Assembly (NCBI RefSeq): GCF_900637555.1
Contig: NZ_LR134378.1
Span: 940,001 to 1,004,000, forward strand
Source of the DNA: Lautropia mirabilis
GTDB lineage: Bacteria; Pseudomonadota; Gammaproteobacteria; Burkholderiales; Burkholderiaceae_E
Length of the DNA: 64,000 bases
Direction: 5' to 3'
Below are positions 7,150 through 16,001 of the stretch, in pieces. A model generated the notes under the pieces. The model was not told the origin of the DNA and searched no databases. It worked only from the letters and a program-made list of their open reading frames with translations. A program made the position numbers and the translations under genes. The number at the start of each line of letters is the position of its first letter. Positions within the stretch are counted from its first letter, which is position 1.

Positions 7150-9570
7150 TCAGAAGATCTGGTCCTTGGTCTGCTGGGCGTCCTTCAGATCCTTCACGTC
7201 GGAGGACAGGCCGTCCTCCGCAATGCCCAGCGCGCGCTTCACGCCCGGACTGCTGGGCTGTGCCTCGTCCAGATAGTATTCGCCGTTGACCTGCACCACG
7301 CCGTGCGGCACGGGGCGCTCCTTCTGCGGCACCTCCGGCAGCACTTCCTTCAGGTAGTCGATCCAGATGGGCAGCGCCAGACCGCCACCGGTCTCGCGCT
7401 CGCCCAGCGAACGCGGCCGGTCGTAGCCCAGCCAGGCCACGCCCGCCACGCCCGTGGCATAGCCGGCAAACCACGCATCGCGTGAATCGTTGGTGGTACC
7501 GGTCTTGCCGGCCAGATCCTTGCGCTTCAGTTCCTTCGTCACGCGCGCCGCGGTGCCCGACTGCGCCACCGTCTTCAGCATGCTGTCCATCAGGAAGGCA
7601 TTGCGCGGGTCAATGATCAGCGCGTTCTCGTCGCCGGACTGCACCGGGTTGGCCTTGGCCACCTCGCGCCCGGTGGTGTCGGTGATGCGATCGATGAGAT
7701 AGGGCTCCAGCCGGTAGCCGCCGTTGGCGAAGGTGGCCATGCCGGTGGCAATCTGCATGGGCGTCACGCTGCCCGCACCCAGCGCCATGGTCAGGTAGGC
7801 CGGGTTGCGCTCGGGGCGGATGCCGAAGCGGCCCAGGTAGTCCTGCGCATAGTCCACACCGATATCCTGCAGGATCCGGATCGAGACCATGTTCTTCGAG
7901 CGCGCCAGCGCATTGCGCAGCGTCATCGGGCCGTCATAGCCGCCGCCATAGTTCTTCGGCTCCCAGAGCTGGTTGCCCGTCGTGGCCGGGTCCAGGATGA
8001 TGGGCGCATCGTTGACCACCGTGCTGGTCATGAAACCCTTTTCCAGCGCAGCGGAATAGATGAACGGCTTGAGCACCGAGCCCGGCTGGCGGATGGACTG
8101 CGTGGCGCGGTTGAACTTGCTGCGGCTGAAATCGTAGCCGCCCACCATCGCGCGGATCGCCCCGTCGTGCGTGTCGATGGTGATCATGGCCGCTTCCACC
8201 TCGGGGGCCTGGGTGATCTCCCAGCCATGCTGCCCTTCGGTGATGCGCACCACGGCACCCGGGCGCAGCTGGCGGTTCGCGGGCGCCTTCGGGTTCAGCC
8301 AGGCGTTCACGAAGGCCAGACCCTGACCGCTGATGTCGAAGCTGACGCCACGCCCGCGCGAGACCGTCACCGCCTGCGGCGTGACCTTGAGCACCACCGC
8401 CGACAGCAGCTTGCCCACATCGCCGGCCTGGGCCACGGCTTCCTCGATGCGCTCCTCGCGTTCCAGCTCATCGGCCGTCTTCAGGTCCACCATCGACTCC
8501 GGCCCGCGATAGCCCTGCTTGCGGTCATAGGCGAACACGGCGCGCTGAACCGCCGCATTGGCGGCCTGCTGGTCCTTGGCGCGGATCGTGGTGTAGACCT
8601 TCAGGCCGCCGGTGTAGGCGTCCTCCTTGAACTGGTCGGCCACCAGCGCCCGCGCCATTTCGGAGGCCCACTGCGCCTGCAGCGGGAAGGTGGGGCGGTC
8701 GGTGTGCAGCTTCAGCTCTTCATTCAGCGCCGCCTGGTATTCCGGCTCGGTGATGAAGCCCAGCGTGCGCATCCGGGACAGTACATAGCGCTGGCGCTGC
8801 TTGGCCCGCTCGGGGTTGGCAATGGGATTGTCGCGTGCCGGGGCCTTGGGCAGGCCGGCCAGCATGGCCATCTGGCCGATGGTCAGCTCGGACAGCGGCT
8901 TGCCGAAATACGTCTGGGCGGCCGTGGCAAAGCCGTACGAGCGCTGGCCCAGGAAGATCTGGTTGGCGTAGATCTCGAAGATCTGCGACTTGGAGAGCTG
9001 CTGCTCGATGCGCAGCGTGAGCAGCACCTCGTAGAACTTGCGCACGAAGCTGCGTTCGCGGCTCAGGAACGTGGTGCGGGCCAGCTGCATGGTGATGGTG
9101 CTGGCCCCCTGGCCGCGCCCGCCCGTCTTCACGTTGGCCAGGACGGCACGCGCCACCCCGAACAGGTCGATGCCGTGGTGGGTGAAGAAGTCATCGTCCT
9201 CGGCGGCCAGGATGGCCTGGCGCATCTTCTCGGGAAAACTGCTGTACGACACGACCGTGCGCTTTTCCGAGCCGTACTCGCCGATCAGCAGCCCGTCGGC
9301 CGAGAAGACCTGCATCGGCAGCTTGGGCTTGTAGTCGGTGAGCGAGGTGAGCGGCGGCAGCCGGCTGGAGGCCACCTCGTAGGCCACGATGCCCACCAGC
9401 GCCCCCGACACCACCAGCGTGCCACTCAGCGCCACGGTCCAGCCCAGAAAGCGCAGCACCGGGTGACGGCGTGGGGCCTGCGGGCGTCGACGGCCGGGTT
9501 GGCGCGCTCCGGCGCCGTTGCCGGAGGTTCTGCTGGAAGGAGATCGGGTCGTGGTGGCGGATGGCTTCAT
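7150..9570 (-). CDS. mrcA: Penicillin-binding protein 1A (bifunctional class A PBP)
   Basis: This inner-membrane enzyme polymerises and cross-links peptidoglycan. It has 806 residues from the ATG at 9570. Domains in order: a basic Pro/Arg-rich cytoplasmic tail (1-40), one transmembrane helix (about 42-65), a GT51 glycosyltransferase with 'EDDDFFTHHGID' and 'STITMQLARTTFL', an OB-like linker, then the transpeptidase with SXXK 'SVLK', SXN 'SKN' and KTG 'GKTGTT'. All catalytic motifs are intact. An upstream ATG at 9627 is in frame, but 9570 gives the usual short N-terminus. It faces away from the pil operon, the common arrangement mrcA / pilMNOPQ. Confidence 0.95.
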   Translation of the reverse strand: MKPSATTTRSPSSRTSGNGAGARQPGRRRPQAPRRHPVLRFLGWTVALSGTLVVSGALVGIVAYEVASSRLPPLTSLTDYKPKLPMQVFSADGLLIGEYGSEKRTVVSYSSFPEKMRQAILAAEDDDFFTHHGIDLFGVARAVLANVKTGGRGQGASTITMQLARTTFLSRERSFVRKFYEVLLTLRIEQQLSKSQIFEIYANQIFLGQRSYGFATAAQTYFGKPLSELTIGQMAMLAGLPKAPARDNPIANPERAKQRQRYVLSRMRTLGFITEPEYQAALNEELKLHTDRPTFPLQAQWASEMARALVADQFKEDAYTGGLKVYTTIRAKDQQAANAAVQRAVFAYDRKQGYRGPESMVDLKTADELEREERIEEAVAQAGDVGKLLSAVVLKVTPQAVTVSRGRGVSFDISGQGLAFVNAWLNPKAPANRQLRPGAVVRITEGQHGWEITQAPEVEAAMITIDTHDGAIRAMVGGYDFSRSKFNRATQSIRQPGSVLKPFIYSAALEKGFMTSTVVNDAPIILDPATTGNQLWEPKNYGGGYDGPMTLRNALARSKNMVSIRILQDIGVDYAQDYLGRFGIRPERNPAYLTMALGAGSVTPMQIATGMATFANGGYRLEPYLIDRITDTTGREVAKANPVQSGDENALIIDPRNAFLMDSMLKTVAQSGTAARVTKELKRKDLAGKTGTTNDSRDAWFAGYATGVAGVAWLGYDRPRSLGERETGGGLALPIWIDYLKEVLPEVPQKERPVPHGVVQVNGEYYLDEAQPSSPGVKRALGIAEDGLSSDVKDLKDAQQTKDQIF

Positions 9571-10227
9571 CGAGAGGGAGCGGGGGTCGGTGCCGGAAAG
9601 AGGCTGGCGGGCATGCAGGCCGGGCATCCATCGGAGATGCGGTGCGACGAGCGCCCTGTCAAGGCCCTGCCCGGCGGCGGCGAAGAAGATTGCCGGTCAA
9701 GCAGCCGGGAGATTCCCAACCCGACACTATAAAGGAAGCCTGCCGGGAGGTCATCCGGCCAGGCGCGCCACCGGTCGGAAGTTGCAACTCGCCACGTCTG
9801 GTCAGGGCCATCCTGCACGCCTGGATGGCATCGCCGGAACCGGCACGGACGGAGCGGCGGCAGGCCTGCATGAAGGGCTGTCCCATGGGGGTGTACATGC
9901 CGGATTCCGGGATCTGGCAGATGCCTTCAACGACCGAAAGAGTCGTCTGCACATGCCCGCAGCGCGGCAGCTGGGCCTTTCTCCGTGTCATCGATCACAC
10001 CGCGCGCAGTGTCCCGAATGACCGTTCACCACCCGAATTCGACTGTTCTTCCGGCATGAGCGACTAAAGGGTAACGAGCCTTGACCGGTGGTGTGGCGAG
10101 GGGGATGAAAACGACGAAAAAACTCTTAAAGTGAGCCCCTGTCTTTCAGGCGGTACATGGGGAATTGTAAGGGAAGTCGGTCCATCGACCGGTTTCGACG
10201 GGACTTTTTTCTAGATCGGGTGGTTTT
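9571..10227. other. Intergenic region between divergent mrcA and pilM
   Basis: These 657 bp carry no convincing gene: open frames on both strands show no recognisable domain or ribosome binding site. The region presumably holds the promoters of mrcA and of the pil operon. A small perfect dyad CGGTC-CATC-GACCG sits at 10178-10191 just before pilM. A/T content rises in the last 150 bp, as expected near a promoter. Confidence 0.5.
9726..9754 (-). promoter_or_regulatory. Putative sigma-70 promoter of mrcA
   Basis: On the minus strand, ATGACC (9754-9749) and TATAGT (9731-9726) are separated by 17 bp. The -10 lies 156 bp upstream of the mrcA start. It matches consensus at 4/6 and 5/6 positions. 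Confidence 0.3.
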
Positions 10228-11310
10228 GTGGGATTTGGCCTTCAAACATTGTTAGCGCGCGGACCAGCCCCGTTGATCGGGGTGGATTTCAGCGCGTCCA
10301 GCGTCAAAGTCGTCGAGCTTTCGCCTGGAAAACAGGCGCCGATGCGTCTGGAACGTTATGCCATCGAGCCGATCGAGCGGGGCGCCGTCGTTGACGGCAA
10401 CGTCGAACGGCATGAAGCGGTGGCCGATGCCCTGTTGCGCGCCCTGCGCAAGACAGGTTCGTCGACCAAGCAGGTTGCGATGGCACTGCCGTCATCCTCG
10501 GTCATCACCAAGCGGATCACGCTGCCGGCGGACCTGAAAGAGGACGACTACGAAGTGCAGGTTGAATCCGAGGCCAGCCAGTACATCCCGTTTGCCATCG
10601 ACGAGGTGAACCTGGATTTCCAGGTGCTGGGTCCTTCGGCCAACTCGGAAGACAGCGTGGACGTGCTGCTGGCAGCCTCGCGCAAGGAAAAGGTCGATGA
10701 CCGGGTGATGGTGGCCGAACTGGCCGGACTGAAACCCGTGATCATCGATGTCGAACCCTATGCGGCACGCATCTCCATCGACAGCATCATCAGCCAGCTG
10801 CCCGCTGGCGGTGAAGGCCTGATCCTGGCCGTGTTCGACATCGGTCAGACCGCCACGCGCCTGTCCGTCGTCTACAACGGCCAGACCATATTCGAGCGTG
10901 AGCAGCCGTTCGGCGGCAGCAAGCTCACGCAGGAAATCGTGCGTCTGTACGGGCTGACGGTCGAGGAAGCCGAGCTGAAGAAGCGCACCGGCGACCTGCC
11001 CGAAAACTACACGGCCGAACTGCTGCACCCCTTCGTGGAAGAAGGGGCCACCGAACTGGCACGCTCGCTTCAGTTCTTCTTCTCGTCGACGCCGTACGAG
11101 CGCGTTGACCGCATCTTCCTGGCTGGCGGTGCTGCCGTCACGCCGGGTCTGGCTGAAGCCGTGCTGCAGAAGACATCGGTCACGACCGAGATTCTCAGCC
11201 CGTTCCAGGGCATGGAGATCGGTGATTCGATTTCCGAGAAGCAGATGAATCTGGATGCCCCGGCACTCCTGGTGAGCTGCGGCCTGGCCATGAGGAGGTT
11301 TGACCAATGA
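10228..11310 (+). CDS. pilM: Type IV pilus inner-membrane platform protein PilM
   Basis: PilM is an actin-like (FtsA-fold) cytoplasmic ATP-binding protein that binds the N-terminus of PilN and links the alignment complex to the pilus motor. It has 360 residues and begins with GTG. The N-terminal phosphate-1-like motif 'PLIGVDFSASSVKVVEL' and the late 'RIFLAGGAAVTPGL' adenosine motif are present. It is the first gene of a tight operon; pilN starts 4 bp before its stop. Confidence 0.95.
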   Translation: MGFGLQTLLARGPAPLIGVDFSASSVKVVELSPGKQAPMRLERYAIEPIERGAVVDGNVERHEAVADALLRALRKTGSSTKQVAMALPSSSVITKRITLPADLKEDDYEVQVESEASQYIPFAIDEVNLDFQVLGPSANSEDSVDVLLAASRKEKVDDRVMVAELAGLKPVIIDVEPYAARISIDSIISQLPAGGEGLILAVFDIGQTATRLSVVYNGQTIFEREQPFGGSKLTQEIVRLYGLTVEEAELKKRTGDLPENYTAELLHPFVEEGATELARSLQFFFSSTPYERVDRIFLAGGAAVTPGLAEAVLQKTSVTTEILSPFQGMEIGDSISEKQMNLDAPALLVSCGLAMRRFDQ

Positions 11311-11930
11311 TCCGCATCAACCTGTTGCCGCACCGCGAGCAGAAACGTGAGCGTCGCAAGCGCGACTTCAACGGCCAGCTGGTGATCTCCGCCATCGTCG
11401 GGGGCGGCATTGTCTTCCTGGGCGGCATGTTCATCAATCACGAGATCGAGAACCAGAACGCCCGCAACGAACTGATCCGTTCCGAGAACCAGAAGCTCGA
11501 CACGCAGATTGCCGAGATCAAGGACCTGGAAGGTGCCATCGCTTCGCTGAAGGCACGCCAGAACGCGGTCGAGGACTTGCAGAGCGACCGCACCATTCCG
11601 GTGCACCTGTTCGACGAGCTGGTGAAGATGACGCCGGAAGGTGTCTACCTGAACAAGCTGGAACAGCGCGACATGCAGGTCACGCTCTCGGGCATGGCGC
11701 AGTCCAACGAACGGGTGGCCGAGTTCCTGCGCAACCTCAGCGAGCGCAGTGCCTGGCTGGAAAAGCCTCAGCTTGAGGAAATCCGCGAGAACGAGATTCG
11801 CACCCGTGGCAAGGACGGCGAGATCAAGCGCGCGCATGAATTCCGCCTGAATGTGGTGGTCAAGCGCCAGGCACCGTCTGACGCCGCCAGTAACGCCCAG
11901 GTTGCCCTGAACAACGCGGGAGCCAACTGA
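11307..11930 (+). CDS. pilN: Type IV pilus assembly protein PilN
   Basis: PilN is a bitopic inner-membrane protein of the pilus alignment complex. It has 207 residues: the conserved N-terminal 'MIRINLLPHREQKRE' that docks into PilM, a transmembrane helix at about residues 25-45, a periplasmic coiled coil (about 45-90, rich in E/K/Q/N) and a ferredoxin-like domain. It overlaps pilM by 4 bp and shares one base with pilO (TGATG). Confidence 0.94.
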   Translation: MIRINLLPHREQKRERRKRDFNGQLVISAIVGGGIVFLGGMFINHEIENQNARNELIRSENQKLDTQIAEIKDLEGAIASLKARQNAVEDLQSDRTIPVHLFDELVKMTPEGVYLNKLEQRDMQVTLSGMAQSNERVAEFLRNLSERSAWLEKPQLEEIRENEIRTRGKDGEIKRAHEFRLNVVVKRQAPSDAASNAQVALNNAGAN

Positions 11931-12568
11931 TGAAGAACATCGAACTTGATTTCGGTGGCCTGACCAAGCAGTTCGAGGGTCTCAATGGTCGCCATCCCGG
12001 TCTGTGGCCGATCGCGCCCAAGGCACTGCTGCTGACCGGTGTCGTGGCTGCCATCGTGGTGGGCGGCTGGTTTGCCTACTGGAGCGGCCTGAACGAGGAA
12101 CTGGAGTCCACCGCGGCGCAGGAACAGGTCCTGAAGGACGAATACACGGAGAAAGTGGCCAAGGCGGTGAACCTGGACGACCTGCGCCGGCAGAAGGTGC
12201 TGGCCGAGCAGTATGTGGGCGTGCTGGAGAAGCAGCTGCCCAGCCGTGCCGAGATGGATGCGCTGCTTTCCGACATCAACCAGGCGGGCGTGGGCCGCGG
12301 CGCACAGCTGCAGCTGTTCCGTCCCGGTTCGGTGGAGCTGAAGAAGCACTACGCCGAGCTGCCCATTGCCGTGAAGGTGGTGGGGGGCTTCCACGATCTG
12401 GCCTCGTTCAGCAGTGACCTGGCCAACCTGCCGCGCATCGTGACGCTCAACAACATCACCATCGAACATCGCAACGGTGGAAACCTGGAGATGAGCGCCA
12501 CGGCCAAAACCTTCCGCTACCTGGACAAGGATGAGCTTGCCAGACAGTCCGCTGGAGGCAAGAAATGA
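11930..12568 (+). CDS. pilO: Type IV pilus assembly protein PilO
   Basis: PilO is the partner of PilN in the inner-membrane alignment complex. It has 212 residues: a short cytoplasmic N-terminus, a transmembrane helix at about 30-52, a coiled coil from about 53 to 100, and a periplasmic domain with the typical 'LPSRAEMDALLSDI' and 'LPRIVTLNNITIE' segments. It overlaps pilP by 4 bp (ATGA). Confidence 0.94.
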   Translation: MKNIELDFGGLTKQFEGLNGRHPGLWPIAPKALLLTGVVAAIVVGGWFAYWSGLNEELESTAAQEQVLKDEYTEKVAKAVNLDDLRRQKVLAEQYVGVLEKQLPSRAEMDALLSDINQAGVGRGAQLQLFRPGSVELKKHYAELPIAVKVVGGFHDLASFSSDLANLPRIVTLNNITIEHRNGGNLEMSATAKTFRYLDKDELARQSAGGKK

Positions 12569-13113
12569 AGACGACCAAAAGACTGATCTCGGTGGGATCC
12601 GTCCTGCTGGCCAGCACGATGCTGGGAGCCTGCAGCGCCGATCTGGATGAAGTGCAGGGCTGGATGGACCAGACTCGTGCCAACACGCCGCGCCGCGTGG
12701 GCAAGCTGGACGAGCCGAAGAACTTCGTGCCGTTCCGCTATGAAGCCCGGCTGGATTACGACCCGTTCTCCGACAGCAAGCTGGCCGTGGCCATGGCCAA
12801 CCTGACTGATCGCAGCCGTTCCGGTCTGGCGCCTGACCGCAACCGCCGCCGTGAAGTGCTGGAGAACTTCCCGCTCGACACGGTGCGCCTGGTCGGGCAC
12901 CTGCAGAACAAGACCAACGGCAACGTGGCGCTGCTGTCGGTCGACAACGTGGTCTATCAGGCACGCGTGGGCAACTACGTGGGTCAGAACTACGGCCGCA
13001 TCGTGAAGATTACCGAAACCGAGATGGGCATCAAGGAGCTGGTGCGAGATGCGACCGGCGACTGGGTGGAACAGGACACCACCCTTGCCCTGGAAGACGA
13101 ACCCAAACCATGA
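12565..13113 (+). CDS. pilP: Type IV pilus lipoprotein PilP
   Basis: PilP is an inner-membrane lipoprotein that connects PilNO to the secretin PilQ. It has 182 residues with a signal peptide and the lipobox LGAC (Cys at about residue 23). The sequence 'FRYEARLDYDPF' and the beta-domain 'LVGHLQNKTNGNVALLSVDN' match the family. The stop codon overlaps the proposed pilQ start. Confidence 0.93.
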   Translation: MKTTKRLISVGSVLLASTMLGACSADLDEVQGWMDQTRANTPRRVGKLDEPKNFVPFRYEARLDYDPFSDSKLAVAMANLTDRSRSGLAPDRNRRREVLENFPLDTVRLVGHLQNKTNGNVALLSVDNVVYQARVGNYVGQNYGRIVKITETEMGIKELVRDATGDWVEQDTTLALEDEPKP

Positions 13114-15383
13114 ACCAACGACCTGGGAACATAACGGCCATGCGCTTTCTCCAAACCTCCATTGCCGCAGCCCTTGTCGGGTTCGGCACCGTCGCTGCCA
13201 GCCCGGCGTGGGCCGTCAGCAACTCCATCGAATCGATCATCGGCGCCCAGCAGGGCAGCACCACGCAGGTGCGCATCCGCATGGGCATGCCGCTCACGGA
13301 AGTGCCGGCCAGCTTCAGCCTGGCCAATCCGCACCGCCTGGCGCTTGATTTCAAGGACACCGACAACCGCATCGGCCGCAGCCTGGTCGAGCTGACCGGT
13401 GGTGACGTCAAGAGCGTCAACGTGGTGCAGGGTGGCGAGCGCGCTCGCGTCGTGCTGAACATGACGCGCCCGATGCGCTTCAAGTCCGAGATCGAGGGCA
13501 ATGACCTGATCCTGTCGCTGGATCGCCAGGAAAGTGTCGAGGCCACGCCTGCCGCACGTGGCAGCCAGCTGCCCATGGTGGCACAGGCCAGCAAGGCGGA
13601 TGCCCGTGGTGCGGTTGGCCATGCGCATTCGCTCAAGGATATCGACTTCCGCCGCGGCAAGGATGGTGAAGGCCGCGTGGTCGTCAACCTGTCGGATGAT
13701 GGTGCAGGCGTCGATGTGCGTCAGCAGGGCAAGAGCCTGATCGTCGAATTCCAGGGTACGCGCCTGCCGGACAACCTGCGCCGTCAGCTGGATGTCGCCG
13801 ACTTCGGCACGCCCGTCAAGACCATCCGCAGCGTCCAGCAGAATGGCAACGCCCGCCTGATCATCGAGCCGCAGGGTCTGTGGGAGCACAGCGCCTACCA
13901 GAGCGACTCGCAGTTCGTGGTGGAAGTGAAGCCCGTCAAGGAAGATCCGAACCGCCTCACGCAGGGCAGCCGCCCCGGCTACCGCGGTGAGCGCCTGTCG
14001 CTGAACTTCCAGAACGTCGACGTGCGTGCACTGCTGCAGGTCATTGCCGACTTCACCAACCTGAACATCGTCACCAGCGACACCGTGCAGGGCAAGCTCA
14101 CGCTGCGCCTGAAGGATGTGCCCTGGGACCAGGCGCTGGACATCATCATGCAGTCGCGTGGTCTGGACATGCGCAAGAACGGCAACGTCGTGATGATCGC
14201 GCCGCGTGAAGAGCTGGCCACCAAGGAAAAGCTGGCGCTGGAATCGAAGCAGCAGATCTCCGAGATCGAGCCGCTGCGCACCGAGACCTTCACGCTGAAC
14301 TACCAGACCGCCGAGAAGCTGCGCGAGATGCTCACCGACGAGAAGCAGTCGGTGCTGTCCAAGCGCGGCAGTGCGCTGGCCGACATCCGCTCGAACAAGC
14401 TGTTCGTGATGGACACACCGTCGCGTCTGGATGAAGTCCGCCAGATGATTGCGCAGATCGACATCCCGGTCCGCCAGGTGCTGATCGAGGCCCGCATCGT
14501 CGAGGCTGATGATCGCTTCTCGCGCAACCTGGGCACCAAGCTGGGCTACTACGACCGCCGCAGCACGATCTACCGTACCGCGGCCCGTACCAACCCGGTC
14601 ACGGGCGAGACGGAAGCAGTCAACGTTCCGGTCCATGGTCCGGGCTCCTCGCTGGGCAACCGCATCGGCTACGGCACCATCTCGGGCAACCTGTCCGGTG
14701 CGGCCGACCTGTCCTCGCAGCTGGGTGGCGAGAACGGTACCGGTGAAGTCCTGGGTCTGGGCAAGGCCACGGCGCTGGACAACACCAACTTCTTCAGCTT
14801 CCCGGCAGGCGGCATCAACGGTACCAACCCGGCTTCGCTGGCCATCAGCCTCTTCGGTTCCAGCCTGTCGCGCTTCATCAACCTGGAGCTGTCGGCCCTG
14901 GAAGCCGACCAGCGCGGCAAGGTGGTCTCCAGCCCGCGCGTGCTGACTTCCAGCCAGCGTCCGGCGGTGATCGAGCAGGGTACCGAGCTGCCGTACCAGT
15001 CGGCCACCTCCAGCGGCGCCACCTCGGTGTCGTTCCGCAAGGCCAACCTGCGGCTGGAAGTCACCCCGCAGATCACGCCTGAAGGCAACGTCATCCTGGA
15101 CGTGGACGTCAGCCGTGACGCGGTGGGTCAGCTGACCAACGCCGGCTACGCCATCGACACCCGCCACGTGAAGACCCAGGTGCTGGTGGAAGACGGCGGC
15201 ACGGTGGTGATCGGCGGCATCTACGAGCAGTTCGAGCGCAACCGGACCGACAAGGTGCCTCTGCTGGGCGACATCCCGGTCCTGGGCTACCTGTTCCGCA
15301 GCACCACGCGGACCAACGACCGGACCGAGCTGCTGGTGTTCCTCACCCCGCGCATCGTCACCGATACGCTGGCCCAGCGCTGA
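13110..15383 (+). CDS. pilQ: Type IV pilus secretin PilQ
   Basis: PilQ is the outer-membrane secretin through which type IV pili extrude. It has 757 residues: a signal peptide (cleavage after 'ASPAWA'), two AMIN domains that bind peptidoglycan (about 40-130 and 165-260), an STN/N0 domain near residue 300 ('LSLNFQNVDVRALLQVIAD'), an N1 domain and the C-terminal secretin core with 'VLTSSQRPAVIEQGTELPY' and 'VPLLGDIPVLGYLFRS'. The start at 13110 overlaps the pilP stop. The ATG at 13140 would give a shorter, more typical signal peptide and may be the real start. Terminated by the hairpin at 15402. Confidence 0.95.
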   Translation: MNQRPGNITAMRFLQTSIAAALVGFGTVAASPAWAVSNSIESIIGAQQGSTTQVRIRMGMPLTEVPASFSLANPHRLALDFKDTDNRIGRSLVELTGGDVKSVNVVQGGERARVVLNMTRPMRFKSEIEGNDLILSLDRQESVEATPAARGSQLPMVAQASKADARGAVGHAHSLKDIDFRRGKDGEGRVVVNLSDDGAGVDVRQQGKSLIVEFQGTRLPDNLRRQLDVADFGTPVKTIRSVQQNGNARLIIEPQGLWEHSAYQSDSQFVVEVKPVKEDPNRLTQGSRPGYRGERLSLNFQNVDVRALLQVIADFTNLNIVTSDTVQGKLTLRLKDVPWDQALDIIMQSRGLDMRKNGNVVMIAPREELATKEKLALESKQQISEIEPLRTETFTLNYQTAEKLREMLTDEKQSVLSKRGSALADIRSNKLFVMDTPSRLDEVRQMIAQIDIPVRQVLIEARIVEADDRFSRNLGTKLGYYDRRSTIYRTAARTNPVTGETEAVNVPVHGPGSSLGNRIGYGTISGNLSGAADLSSQLGGENGTGEVLGLGKATALDNTNFFSFPAGGINGTNPASLAISLFGSSLSRFINLELSALEADQRGKVVSSPRVLTSSQRPAVIEQGTELPYQSATSSGATSVSFRKANLRLEVTPQITPEGNVILDVDVSRDAVGQLTNAGYAIDTRHVKTQVLVEDGGTVVIGGIYEQFERNRTDKVPLLGDIPVLGYLFRSTTRTNDRTELLVFLTPRIVTDTLAQR

Positions 15384-15401
15384 TCCGGGTCATCCCGAAA
15401 A

Positions 15402-15422
15402 CGGCCTGCCGACGGCAGGCCG
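15402..15422 (+). terminator. Hairpin after pilQ
   Basis: A 9-bp perfect stem CGGCCTGCC/GGCAGGCCG with a 3-nt loop lies 19 bp after the pilQ stop and is followed by CTTTCT. It sits just before aroK, so it may attenuate rather than fully stop read-through. Confidence 0.65.
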
Positions 15423-15445
15423 GCTTTCTGGTAACTTAAGGCGGC

Positions 15446-15991
15446 ATGAAAGCCGCCTTTTCCATTTTCCTCGTGGGCATGATGGGTGCCGGCAAGTCGA
15501 CCGTCGGGGTGCGGCTTGCCCGGCGGCTCGGTCGTGCCTTCATCGATGCGGACCGTGAGCTGGAGGAGCGGCTGGGGGTCAGCATACCGACCATCTTCGA
15601 GCTGGAGGGCGAAGAAGGCTTTCGCCGCCGCGAGACCCAGCTGCTGGACGAACTGAGCGCCCGTGACGGCCTGGTGCTGGCCACCGGTGGTGGCGCCGTC
15701 CTCTCGCCCGTCAACCGTGACATGCTGCAGTCGCGCGGCCGGGTCGTCTACCTGCAGGCCTCGGCGGCCGACCTGTGGCAGCGGCTGCGCCGCGACCGCC
15801 ACCGGCCGCTTCTGCGCACCGCCAACCCGCGCGAACGCATTCACCGCCTCACGGCAGAGCGGGAGCCGCTTTATCTGGAAGTGGCCGATCACATCGTCAC
15901 CACCAGCCGCCAGCCCATCGAGCAGATCGTCGAGACCATCGTGCAGGTGCTTCAGGCGCAGGAGGATGCGCCGACACACACGCAACCCTGA
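15446..15991 (+). CDS. aroK: Shikimate kinase
   Basis: AroK phosphorylates the 3-OH of shikimate with ATP, step five of the chorismate pathway. It has 181 residues. The Walker A 'GMMGAGKSTV' is at residues 11-20, 'FIDADRELE' carries the shikimate-binding Asp, 'EEGFRRRE' the Arg residues, and 'LATGGGAV' the Gly-rich Walker B-like loop. The lid 'RDRHRPLL' follows. It pairs with aroB 10 bp downstream; the pilQ-aroK-aroB order is conserved in many proteobacteria. Confidence 0.95.
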   Translation: MKAAFSIFLVGMMGAGKSTVGVRLARRLGRAFIDADRELEERLGVSIPTIFELEGEEGFRRRETQLLDELSARDGLVLATGGGAVLSPVNRDMLQSRGRVVYLQASAADLWQRLRRDRHRPLLRTANPRERIHRLTAEREPLYLEVADHIVTTSRQPIEQIVETIVQVLQAQEDAPTHTQP

Positions 15992-16001
15992 GGAGCTTCC
16001 C

